A stretch of DNA of 64,000 nucleotides from Oikopleura dioica (taxonomy: Eukaryota; Chordata; Appendicularia; Copelata; Oikopleuridae): positions 13,214,501-13,278,500 of the forward strand of contig OU015568.1 in NCBI GenBank assembly GCA_907165135.1, given 5' to 3'. A program made the translations under genes and the position numbers. Under the pieces are notes generated by a model, which saw only the letters and a list, made by a program, of their open reading frames with translations, did not search any database and was not told the DNA's origin. Position 1 is the first letter of the stretch. Each line of letters starts with the position of its first letter. Of this stretch, positions 25,004 through 35,697 are shown one piece after another.

Positions 25004-25222
25004 TCAAGTCAGCCGTACGGAAAAACGTGTGTTTCTCTTTGCGTAAGTGGATAACTTGTTCATTGAATTTGGAATTGATGATTGACGAATGCTTCCGTTT
25101 TTGTCCTTGTCAGCGGATGGATCTTTTCTAAAATGAACAAAAACGGCTCCAATTAGCCTACAAAGTAGGCAAAACAGTAGTTCAAAGAAAAAGCTCTGAA
25201 TGAAGACCTTGAACGATGACAT
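25004..25222 (-). CDS. Small hydrophobic-N-terminus open frame (uncertain)
   Basis: A 72-codon frame beginning MSSFKVFIQSFFFELLFCLLC, with one hydrophobic segment and a polar tail. Its ATG is 17 nt after the stop of the lectin receptor on the same strand, and the lectin polyadenylation signal AATAAA lies between them. This could be a second cistron, but no acceptor AG is present in the gap, so it may simply be 3' UTR. Confidence 0.25.
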   Translation of the reverse strand: MSSFKVFIQSFFFELLFCLLCRLIGAVFVHFRKDPSADKDKNGSIRQSSIPNSMNKLSTYAKRNTRFSVRLT

Positions 25223-25239
25223 TTGGTAACATGAATATT

Positions 25240-27878
25240 TTATTTTCGTAACACAAAAAAATAAACACCACCGACTGCAGCGTACGCTAAAATAAAAACC
25301 ATGGCAGTAATTCCTGCAGCAAAACCAGCAGTGTGTCCTTCTGAGCTCTTTCTCGTGTCAGCCGATGCCTTGAAGCAGTGAGAAGTCTTCGTTGTATCCC
25401 AACAACAGCCCAAATCTACGAATGTCTCAATTACACTTTTCTAGCTTCCTTCAATCAATTACCGTAGCAGCTCTGTTCCGTTGTACCAGAATTAGAACCT
25501 GGACAGTGGTGGATCTCAGCAGTCGCGAGGCAATTCTCAAACTTTTTCATTTTGCTGCAAATGTATCCATGAACAGCCGTTGATTCCTTGAAATGAGTTA
25601 GGAACGCTTTTTATAGAATCAAAAAACCTGAGACTCCCATCTCCCATCCACAAGCATAACTGCATTTTCTTCGTTGTCGTTTTCAACGACGAAATTTGAG
25701 AAGACAAAGTTTGACCCGTCCATCCACCTCCACGCTCCACTTTGAGTTCTTTCAGCGCCGATCCAGGCCGTCTTCAAATGAGCGCCTGTGTCTGTACTCA
25801 GAAGGCTTTTTACGAATAAATTCGTCGTCTGAGCGATAAAGTGGATAAAATTCAATGATTCTTCCTTACCAAATCATGAACAGAAGCAACAGAAGCATCA
25901 AAAGACAAGCAACTCCTACGAGCCTCAGCATAAACAACTTCTTTTCCGAAAGTTCTGAAGCAGTCAAGTCCTCCGTCTAGTGATGTCCATCCATTTTCAC
26001 ACTCGACAGGGCTCCCCAGGTGAGATGGGGCATTTTCGTCAGGAGGAGTAATCGTGTACTTGTCAAGTTTACATACAAAATTCTTTCTCGCCTCGCAATT
26101 GTTCGTCATTTTCCATTCCCATTTCTTCGGAAATTCCATAAAATTCTCAACAAAAGCACAGTTGTCTCCTGAAATGGTTCCGTCATTGCTATAAATGATG
26201 AATTTACTCGAACCTTGATGAATTCCAGGCTCATGGGCTGCCCAATTCGTGTAGTCGACTGGTAGATTATCATCCCAGACAAAGCTCGGATTGTTTTCAT
26301 CCCCATTAACAGAAAGCCCGATCCAAATTGACCTCGGCACATCAAGTTCTTGTCCGAATGCTTCAAAAACTTGCGAGTAAAGAAACGAGTCTTCATAGTG
26401 ATTCCAAATGGAGGCCAAGTGAGCGGTTCCATTGATGTTCCAATTGTTGTTCTTTCCTTCTGATTTACAGAAGTCATCTGCTTCCTGGTATGAAAGAGCC
26501 TGAGTTGTAATAACTTTGTAGCATGCACTGAAGTACGGTTTGTAGCCAAATGTACAGTTGAGTTTATATTTATCAGGATAGGAGCCCTTGTTTGTCAGCG
26601 AACTGCTCGCTGGAATCGAGCAAACGGAATACTGAGTGTTTGTCACTCCTCCAGCGACATCTTCCCAATCTCCAGGGTAAATCGACGATACCGATGGGAG
26701 CATTGCTAAATAATTAAAGTATTACAGTTTTCACGCCATTCTACCGTAGTCATCCCCTGCCTTGTAATAAGGATGGAGAACTGTGGCCACTTTATCCTGG
26801 TTAGGGCCAGCTTCGTGATGAGTGGGGTGTAACAGACGCCATTGCGAGTACAATAGTGGCTCGGAATTCGCCCATTGAAAGTGCTTCCCGATCTCAGAAT
26901 CAGACATTACTCCGATCCAAACATCAGAATCAACAAGAGATGTAACAAAAGCATGGTGAAATGGCTAAAAAGATAATCAGTCAGAAAACTGGAATAGCAA
27001 ATACCGTTGGAAGAATCGCCAAATGCGCATCAGTTCCAAGTGTCTGGCAGCTTTTTTCAGCTTGATCGAATGTTTGCCGTGAGTATTTATCTCCAGAGAA
27101 GCCGTTTTTGAGCTTGAACTTGTAGCACATGCCTGCATAGTGAATCCAGTCGCCGGATGGACATCCTCCAGCGGGGGGATTAGGTAGATCAGGATGGGGA
27201 CTTCCGTCGAGGTAGTACTCGCAAATGTAAGCTAATCAGTGTTTCCGGATGATTCATGTTTCAAAGAGATAATCCTTTATCTGATGGGAACAGGACCTGA
27301 GAGCTCATCGCATTTGTTGTCGTTCCACTCTCCCTCAACCATGTCAGTGCAGTGTTCTGTAAAAAAGATAAAAATCTTAAAATTCTACGGAAATCGAAAA
27401 ATAATCAGATTATCTTCTAAAAATTTTCATCCCCAAACAACACCGCCGACATTGTTCGGCTCTCCATCTCGCCAGATCTCGAAGTCAACGGGAGTGTGGT
27501 CCGACCAGGTGAAGCCGCAAGTAGGACAGTTCATTCTCAAGCCGATCCAGAACTGTTTGCCTGTCTCTGCTGAGCCCAAGAGATTGCGAATAGATTGCAG
27601 TTCTTCCTCGCTGTGAATTGACACAAGATGGCCATCTTTTCCTGGGAAAATTTGAAAAGAAAAATTTGGTTTTCTCAATTACCTGCTGGAGCAACTCGTT
27701 GGCATTCTTTCTCCGAGTCTGACCAGGTTCTTGGTCGGTTAAAAATCGGGTTCGAAATATCGTAGATAAAGGGCTTTACGCATTTATCAACCCCATTTAC
27801 TCTTATTTTCTCGAAATCAGAGCCAGGACAGCGGGCACACTCTGATAAGCAAAACAGTAATAATAAAAGTTTTTTCAT
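25240..27878 (-). CDS. Transmembrane receptor with four C-type lectin domains
   Basis: Nine exons in phase (27878-27683, 27641-27444, 27356-27297, 27231-27005, 26964-26745, 26705-25870, 25828-25628, 25586-25463, 25415-25240) give 745 residues. Signal peptide MKKLLLLLFCLSECA at 1-15. CTLD1 (about 30-155) has FWIGL, the EPN motif and WND, the set expected for Ca2+-dependent mannose-type binding. CTLD2 (about 170-310) keeps WIGV but lacks EPN. CTLD3 (about 350-500) keeps WIGL but has WEW in place of WND. CTLD4 (about 520-640) keeps WIGA. A single membrane span lies near the C-terminus (GFAAGITAMVFILAYAAV) with only a few cytoplasmic residues (VLRK). The layout recalls the mannose-receptor family but without its N-terminal ricin and FN2 domains. 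It is likely a surface recognition receptor; ligand unknown. Confidence 0.9.
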
Positions 27879-28350
27879 AATCTCAGACAGAATATTCGAT
27901 GTCTGAGATGTGCGAGACTTATTGGAGGTGTGACAACTTGGATCTTTGTTGGTTCAATAATGGAAGAAGTTACGAACTCGAGTTGTGAAGATTGCATCAA
28001 TTTGGGTTATATCATTTTGCCCTTATCAAGCGGGTGACTCATGCAAATACAGGTTCCGGTCAAAACCAGATTAGCACGCGCCGCAGGTCATTGATAATGG
28101 CGCCACCTGTTTTCCCTTTTTTGAAACGCCGAAGTGATCACAGTCACTTCAGTCACATTTTTTGCAAATTTCGAGACTTCCCTTTTCTCAAATTTTTCTA
28201 GACTTCTGTTTCAACTGGAGAAAATCTTCAAAAAAGGCATCGCGGAACTAGCGGAATAAGCTCGCATTTTTTGTAAGTCAATCATTCTCAGTTGAATCTC
28301 TCATCCCAAAAGTTGATTCAGAAACCATAACTTTACCGAGCGCCTGAGAG
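27879..28350. other. Short intergenic region between divergent genes
   Basis: Probably holds the promoters of the lectin receptor (-) and the first RING gene (+). A segment near 28010-28190 is partly repeated near 30300-30470, upstream of the second RING gene (shared CAGGTGACT-type and CAGTCACA words), which suggests the upstream region was duplicated with the gene. Confidence 0.4.
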
Positions 28351-29881
28351 ATGAAACAGAAGACGAGCCGCAAGTGTAAGAGAAAAGTGAAAGTCAAACA
28401 AGAGATGCCTAACATGAACAAACGGTTGAAGGTGGATCCGGAGGTGATTGAAATCGAGGTAAGAGCGTTAAAATAGAGATTTCTCGGGGATTGAAGGGAA
28501 GTATGACTCATCGATTTAAAGGCGCCTAATCCGCAATCGAGCAATTTTTATTCACAAGCAGCTTGCTTGAAGCAGGTATTTTTCACCTTTCTGGCTTCAG
28601 GAGGCGAGCGAAGACATGAGGATTGAAGATGTTCCCAATGACGACATCCCTGGCCCTTCCAACCGGTACATTCCTCCACCGCCAAGCGTAGACCTCGAAA
28701 ATCAAGGTAAGAATTTAGCGATAACTTTTAATATTTCATTCTCATATTTTCAGGTCTGAACAATAACGGGAATATCGAAGAATTTCGTGAGCGTAGACGG
28801 GCTATTCTTGACAACGTAACTACATCCTTGACGGAGATGGAGAACGATTACTACACGGTAATTCAAATCAAATTTCAAATCAGCAAATTTTAGCTTTTCT
28901 CGTGGAGTAAATTATTTTCAGATCGCCGATTTAAACAAAGAACTTCTCCTTGATCGTCAGGCTCGCCAACGCCTGAAGCGAGACATCGACGAACTAGGAA
29001 GGGTCTTTATTTATTTTCGCTCGAATATTCTTAGTAATTAGTGAAAAACTCAAACAGATGCTGAAATTCAGCAAAAAACTGCCAAGAAAGACGTCTTGGA
29101 CAATGCTTACAAGAAACTCTCCAAGAGGATTGACGAGAATGAAAAATCGCTCGACAAGGCGCACGAACGAATCCGAACATTCGAAGTCTGCTACAAAAAA
29201 GTTGAGCCCAAGCCCGAAGAAAAACCAGGACAAGTTGGAGAGTTCGAGTGCCCGATTTGCAAGGAGATCTGTGGCACGGAGGAAAAGCACATGGTGTGCC
29301 TTTCGAGCTGTGGCCATCGATTCTGCAAGGACTGCATTGACAGAGTCCTAGGAACGGTTCTTTTTTCTGTTGATAAATTTGTTAATAACAAGGCAGAACC
29401 ATGAACAGATGATGCGCCTATGAATGGCCAAGCAGACAATGCTCTCTTCAATGGCGCAGGAGTCCCTGATGGAGTAAACCGACGAGATCAGTTACGACGA
29501 GATGCAGAAGAGGTTCGACAAGAGAGACGAAGATTGGAACAAGAGGTACGAAATGCGGCCAATCGTTATCTTCTCTTTCGGCAACAAAGACCCGCTGCTG
29601 TCGTTCCTCAACCACCGGCTGCCCGTGCAGCAGGTAAGAAGGGTTTGAAAATATTTTCGTAGCTTATTCTAGGAGACAACAACGCTGCGGCCCCAGTGGC
29701 AAATGTTGCCGTCAATCCACCAGCAAATCCTCCACCCCGCCATAATCTGTACTTTCCTCCCCAATTTAACCAAGGACCGGCACACGTCGTGCGGGCTCGT
29801 GCATACGATCCCCGTTTCAACCAGCGCCTTTACAACAGGAAGCGCTGCCCAACTTGCCAGACAGACTTCAGGAACTGTTGA
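28351..29881 (+). CDS. RING protein, paralogue A, with an in-frame TGA
   Basis: Exons 28351-28458, 28601-28706, 28754-28857, 28922-28997, 29058-29356, 29393-29633 and 29673-29881 parallel paralogue B exon by exon. Residues 30-36 (PEVIEIE plus acidic context) resemble a SUMO-interacting motif. A coiled coil follows, then the first part of a RING (CPIC, CLSSCGHRFCKDC). The last zinc pair (KRCPTCQ) is encoded only in the final exon, after a long Arg/Pro-rich insertion. Intron 28998-29057 is GA-AG. At 29402-29404 the frame meets TGA where paralogue B has TGT, yet the downstream frame stays open to the last RING cysteines. The gene is therefore truncated after a half RING, recoded, or newly broken. 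Confidence 0.7.
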
Positions 29882-30659
29882 CAATATCATCTTAACATAT
29901 TTCAGGGGTTAATTTCTTAAAGTTCAAATCAATCTAAAGACATTTTGTCAACTCTCTGAAACAGCCGAAATAATGTTGTTCGTCTCTTCTAGTGCGCCAA
30001 TCAATCCACGAACAACGATTCAGAATCAAACGCTCCCTTACTGAAACCTTTTACGCATCACACTGTCACCTTTATCTTCGATCTCATATTAGACGAATAA
30101 ACCTTACAGAAAATTTTCTGACCGGGGAGTTTTCTCTATTGATGCAGCGTTAAATAGTTACAAATATTGTTGATCTTTAATTTGTTACTTACTTTTATAA
30201 CGTACAAGTAACAAGTCACGGATAACCAGAATCTTTGTTGATTTAATTTTCGAAGAAATAAACGTTAAACGAAACCGACCTAATTTATTTTGCTCTTATC
30301 AAGCAGGTGACTTATAAAAACCCATTTTCCGGTCATACTCTGATTAACACGCGTTACCAGATGATGGCGCCATCTGTATTTTATTGGCACACCAGAACAG
30401 TCACAATCATTACAGTCAGTCACATTTTTCATAAATTCCAACGCGTTTTATTTTCCCGCACTTCTACTTTATCAGACTTTATCATTTCGTCAAAAAAGGT
30501 ATCACGCCGATATTTTCGATCATAAAAATAAACAGCCCATTGATAATTGCCGAGAAAAACGATAATTTTGTCAGCATTCGTCATTTTTAGTCGGTCTCCC
30601 TTTCATCGCGAATTCCAAATCAGAGACCATAACGCTCGCGCGCGCCCGAGAGAACACTC
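29882..30659. other. Intergenic between RING paralogues
   Basis: 3' UTR of paralogue A and upstream region of paralogue B. No gene seen. The stretch at about 30300-30470 resembles 28010-28190 upstream of paralogue A. Confidence 0.4.
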
Positions 30660-32264
30660 ATGGGACGCAAGCCAGCTCTGAGAACGAAAATAAATCACGA
30701 GAAAATAGAACTTGCCAAGAGAGAACTGAAGATGAACCAAGAGACGGAAGCGAAGCGGATGAAAATTGATCCGGACGTGATCGTCATTGAGGTGAGAACG
30801 CTGCGAGAGAGCTGTAATAAATCGAAGTTTTTCTCGTCTTGGAAAGGAAAAATGACTCAGAATCGGCGCGCCCAATCCGCAGCCGGGCTGTTTTCCCCTT
30901 CACAAGCAGATTTTTCATTTTAAGCAGGCGAGGAACGACATGAGCGACGAAGATCTCCGAGACGAAGACATGCCTGGCCCTTCCCACGCGTTCAATCCCC
31001 CATCTCCAGCTGATGAATTCGACAATCAAGGTAACTAGCGGTGGTTTGTTTTTATCAATTCATGAGCTTTTCAGACGTGAAAAACTATGCGAACATTCAA
31101 CAGGAGTTTCGTGATCGTCGACAGGCTATTCTCAACAACTTGAATTCTTCCTTGAATGAAATGGAAGCTGATTATAATGCGGTAAGCCAATTTAGCAATG
31201 TTTTCTTTGTCTTATAATGAGTTTCACGAATTATAATTTTCAGATTGCCATCCTCAATGACGAACTTCTCCTTGATCGACAGACTAGCCAACGATTGAAG
31301 CGCGATATCGACGAACTAGGAATGTTTTAATAAAATAATGAATGAATAAATAAATGAATATTAATTCCAAGAATTCAATTAAAAACATCGAACAGCCGCT
31401 GAGATTCAATTGAAAAGTGCCCAGAAAGATGTCCTCGATAAAAAGTACGAGACTATCAACAAGAAGATTGAAACGAACGAAAAATCCCTCGATAGTGCAG
31501 AAGAAAGAATCCGAACATTTGAAGTTCGATACAAGCGAGATCAACAGAAACCCGACGAAAAGCCGGGAAAAGTTGGCGAGTTTGAGTGTCCGATTTGCAA
31601 GGAGATCTGTGGCACGGAAGAAAAGCACATGGTGTGTCTTATAAACTGTGGCCATCGTTTCTGCAAAGACTGCATTGACAGAGTCCTAGGAACGGCTCCC
31701 CTTTATGTTACTCGATTTTCTTGAAAACAAGGAGGAACCATGTAAAGACGACGCCAACAATGATAGAGAAGAAAGACGCCGTCATCGAATCAATGCTTTT
31801 CTCGACGAGCAACAACGTCTATTCAATGGGTTTGATGGAGTACGGCGAGAAGCAGAACAAGCACGACAAATGGCAGTAGAACTACGGCAGGCAGCTGATG
31901 AAATACGACGGGGTCCCCGCCAAGCGCGAATTGCAAGAAGAGCAGCCCGTCCTTATGGCGTGAGACTTGATGTCCCTGGGGATCCCGTTGCTGCCGATGC
32001 TCAACCTGCACCTGCCGGCGCAGAAGGTAAGAAAGTTGTCAAAGTCTCTTCCCAAAAGAATCTTTAGGAGACAACAATGCTGCAGATCCTCTGGCGGATA
32101 ACGTCGCAAACCCACCGGCGGCCGGTCGTCAAATACCTCGCCTATACCAGCGTCACCGTTTGGGAAGGCACATGATGATTGGCCGTGATTGGAGAGATGA
32201 CAATTTCGGCCGCTTTCTCAACAAACGATGCCCAACATGCCAGAAAAACTTCAGGAACTGTTGA
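30660..32264 (+). CDS. RING protein, paralogue B (SIM-like motif, coiled coil, split RING)
   Basis: Seven exons in phase (30660-30791, 30928-31030, 31075-31181, 31244-31319, 31396-31694, 31732-32026, 32068-32264) give 402 residues. DPDVIVIE near residue 40, followed by acidic residues, fits a SUMO-interacting motif. Residues about 85-180 are coiled coil. The RING begins CPIC, then CLINCGHRFCKDC, but its last pair KRCPTCQ comes about 150 residues later, after a Glu/Arg then Ala/Pro-rich insertion. This is far longer than the usual spacing. Intron 31320-31395 is GA-AG and intron 31695-31731 is GC-AG (37 nt). SIM plus RING recalls SUMO-targeted ubiquitin ligases such as RNF4; that role is inference. 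Tandem duplicate of the gene at 28.3 kb. Confidence 0.8.
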
Positions 32265-32727
32265 AAGATAATCATAACATGATTCTAAAGACTTTTGCAG
32301 AAATAAATCAATTTTGAATCGCCCCAAATTATTTTTTTTATTTTTCAACATGCTGAAAAAGACGAGAAAATGTCGTCCGACTCTTCTAGTACTTCAACCA
32401 ACTCACGAGCAAAGACTTAAAAACACACATACACCGACTTCTTATTGAAACCTTTCGTCCATTTCTCTCTCACCTTGATCTTCGATTCTTATCAGTCAAA
32501 TAAACCTCCCATAAAAACTGATCAACTCTGAGTTTCATCATGCAGATAATTTTATATATCAAGCAATACGGAGCTGAAAATGTTTTTGATATCGAGTGGT
32601 TCGACCGGGAAGACAGCTGCGCTAAATTATTCATCAATCGCAACATAGCTGGTTTCATACTTACTCTTCGGTACTCTTCCTTTTCAATGAACGTCCATTT
32701 TTGTCGACGAGAAAATAAAACAGGACG
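32265..32727. other. Intergenic
   Basis: A 63-codon frame at 32540-32731 (+) (from MQIILYIKQYGAENVF) ends just at the next start codon and is probably 5' UTR. Nothing else seen. Confidence 0.35.
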
Positions 32728-33022
32728 ATGAGTGATATTTGTGGACAGAAAACGAACTTTGATTTTTATATTCTTGCTGGTCTCATGGTCAACCTTTTTC
32801 TTATAGGTAAGCATTTATGGTACGGCCATTGATTTTTAATAACCGATAGGGCCGTCTATAATGTGGGTAATCCTCCGCTATTTCTCAAAAAAGCTCGATG
32901 AAGGAAGAGAGGATGTCTATGGCAGGCCGATTGTTCCGATAACTCCTGGAAGAAGCTTCTCAGCGGCAAATTGGTCTGGATTTATGAGCGTTAGAGACAT
33001 TGAAGACACTGATTTCTACTGA
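32728..33022 (+). CDS. Small single-pass membrane protein
   Basis: Two exons (32728-32806, 32850-33022; 43-nt GT-AG intron) give 83 residues. Residues about 13-35 form one hydrophobic segment (FYILAGLMVNLFLIG...MWVIL) followed by a basic stretch (RYFSKKL), so the C-terminus is probably cytosolic. The tail includes PGRSFSAANWSGFM and acidic residues. No family recognised. Confidence 0.65.
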
Positions 33023-33293
33023 TTAGAATTAAATAAATGAAATCTCTAGAAAAATGATACTGAATGTTTTGAAGCGAGATATTTATTTCAGTTTTCCTGC
33101 TGGAGGCTCTTGAATATTTAATAGGAAGAGTTCAATTTGTTTTTTCTTGAAATAGAAATGAGTTGACATAATAATCCCTGCTCTTTTAGACCACAAATTA
33201 CCTTTTGCTTAGCCCAATTTCATTCTTTTAATCCACGCACCTTCACTGCAAAGGGTTTAAAAACAGTTTGAACCCAATCAGTTCTTTTTTTAA

Positions 33294-33531
33294 ATGTCAA
33301 AGAGAAATGATGTTCTTCCATCCGGCGCGAATCTCAGAAGAAAACAAAGCGTTACTAAGAAGTTGAAAAAGTACGCCATACAAAATTAATATTCATTAAA
33401 TGTCATTAAGGCTACTGGTGGCTTTCACGTGCACCTCTACGCTGACCGACGAGTTTGACTCCGTGGATGATTATGAATTGCCCTTCGCGGAGTTCGACGA
33501 TGTCCGAACAATTCGAAGCTTCAGAAACTAA
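33294..33531 (+). CDS. Small hypothetical protein
   Basis: Two exons (33294-33370, 33411-33531; 40-nt intron) give 65 residues: a basic N-terminal half (NLRRKQSVTKKLKKLL) and an acidic C-terminal half (DEFDSVDDYELPFAEFDD). The RRKQS context is a possible basic-directed phosphorylation site. No family recognised. It follows the small membrane-protein gene by 271 nt on the same strand. Confidence 0.6.
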
Positions 33532-33681
33532 AGATCTGTGCAGATACGAAGATGATATTTATTTAACAAAATAAGCAAGAATAATGGATGTTTTCTATTC
33601 GATTTCGGTTTGCTTTAATTTTTGATATAATGGTAATAGTCTATTACTAATAGACTGAAGCAGTATTTTTTCTTGACGCGT

Positions 33682-35697
33682 TTATCGTTGTTTTGAGGTA
33701 TCCGATTTGAAGACAGGTGTATTTGGCATGTGCTAAAGATTTAATTGACGTATAAAGATATTGCATTCAATCTCAATTACGACTCACCAATGGTTCGAAG
33801 CCTCTAATTATATCTGATGCTCTTTCAGCGATAGCAATCGTGGGTGCATTCAAATTTCCTGAATGATAACTTTTTTTTAGACCTCAGCTCTATTCTTACC
33901 TGAGGCAACAGAAGGCATGATGGAAGAATCAACGACTCTTAGATTTTGAGCACCCATGACCATGCATTTTGAGTTAACAACTGTCATCGGGTCATCTTCT
34001 TTTCCCATTTTTGCGGAGCAACTAGGATGATACGCTGTCTCGGCGGCTTCTTTGACCCATTCGGCGATCTCTGAGTCGGATTGATATTTTTTTCCAGGGA
34101 TGATTTCTTCGAGACGATGCTCGTCCATTGCCTTTTGGGCAAAAATTTCTCGAGTAAGTTTAACAGCAGCTACGAGATCGGGCAAGTCAACTGGATCCGT
34201 GAAATATCTGAAGATGCTTTGAAATTTGAGTTGAGGTTAATAACAAACCGTGGATCAATAACAGGATGATCACGTGGATTGTTTGACTTGAGCTTGAGGC
34301 TTCCGAAGGACTTAGCCCGTAAAGTGCCAACATGAGCTTGAAAAGCTTCTTCTTTTGGTAGAGTTCGACCGTGGTCAATTACTTGCGACGGGAGGAAGTG
34401 GAATTGAATATCTGGGTGGTTAATTTCTGGATCGGCGCTAGAATGAAAAATGAAAATCCTGATCTAGTAAACTCAAACCGTGATCTGATGAAAGCTCCGG
34501 CATGCATTTGATTCCCAGCACAAACTCCCTTGCCTTGAAGAAACCACTGAACCCCGATAGCCTGCATCCAAGGAATATGCTGGTATTTATAAAGTGATTT
34601 GCCCCTGGTCGTCTTGTGCTGAACATAAACCTCCAGATGATCCTGGAGATTCTCTCCAACACCAGGCAAGTTGATGCGCGGCTCTACTCCGACAGATTTG
34701 AGCTCATCCGCATTTCCAATACCAGATTGAAGGAGCAGTTGTGGCGAGTTGATCGCTCCAGAGCAAAGAATCACTTCACCAGCGTTAATTTCTACCTTTT
34801 TGTCTGCTCTTTTGAAGTGAGAAATTTGAACGCCAGTAGCAGTTGTGCGATTGAAGAGGATCTATGACCGGATAATGGTATGATTAATTGACAAAAAAAA
34901 AAAATTATCCCAAGTTCCTTATCAGTAAAGGTGCTCGTAAGAACGTCGAGATTTTCCCGCTTGAGAGCAGGCCTCAAATATGCAGATGCAGTGTTCCATC
35001 TTGTTCCTTCGTTAATATTTACGGTACATGGTAGTCGACCGAAGCCCTCTTGCTATAAATCAATTGTATTCTATATTAATTTGTATCGAACCTGGAAGCC
35101 ATTGAGATCATCTGATTTCGGGTAACCGGCTTGAACGCCAGCTTCGATAAATGCATCAAATAAGGGTGTTGCTTCGAAAGACCCCTCAGTTACGTGAAGA
35201 GGTCCATCTCCCCCTCGATATAAATCACCACCTTTGTAAAAGCACTGAGCTCTTTTGAAATAAGGTAACATATGGTCATAATTCCATGTCTCGTCACCGC
35301 ACTCTCTCGCCCATCTATTTTGATCCTCTGCATGCCCTCTCACGTAAACCATTGCATTGAGCGAACTTGATCCTCCAAGAACTCGGCCTCTTGGCCAGTA
35401 GAACTTTCGATTGTTGACGTTTGGCTGCGGGACCGTGTGATAGAACCAGTTGTACTTGTCGTGGTTCAGGTTGTACATCATCGCCGAGGGCATGTGGATC
35501 GTCCAGTTGATCAATTTTCCGAGCTTGTTATGAACGGGCACATCGCTCGGCCCCGCTTCTAAGAGTAGAACTGACTTTGATCCACATTCAGTCAATCTGT
35601 TTGCTAAAACGCAGCCTGCAGAACCGCCACCAACGATGACATAATCATATGTTTTCTTTGCCGCCTGAGTAGCTGCTCTCTTCCAGTTAAAAAGCAT
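33682..35697 (-). CDS. CHDH: Choline dehydrogenase (GMC oxidoreductase)
   Basis: Seven exons in phase (35697-35092, 35052-34918, 34861-34479, 34437-34249, 34207-33900, 33858-33788, 33732-33682) give 580 residues; human CHDH has 594. Residues 1-16 are basic and could target mitochondria. The FAD-binding motif VIVGGGSAG is at about 20-28, the GMC signature region [11 protein letters not shown] follows, then [16 protein letters not shown], and the catalytic-region histidine in [20 protein letters not shown] closes the FAD fold. The enzyme oxidises choline to betaine aldehyde in mitochondria. The intron 34917-34862 starts GA and ends AG; alignment with the family allows no insertion there, so the non-canonical boundary is well supported. 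The C-terminus has 17 extra residues in a separate exon. Confidence 0.93.

Noticed and set aside
29393-29404. TGA in the RING paralogue as a selenocysteine codon
   Set aside because: The aligned residue in the paralogue is an ordinary cysteine outside any redox motif, and no SECIS-like hairpin was evident in the 3' region.
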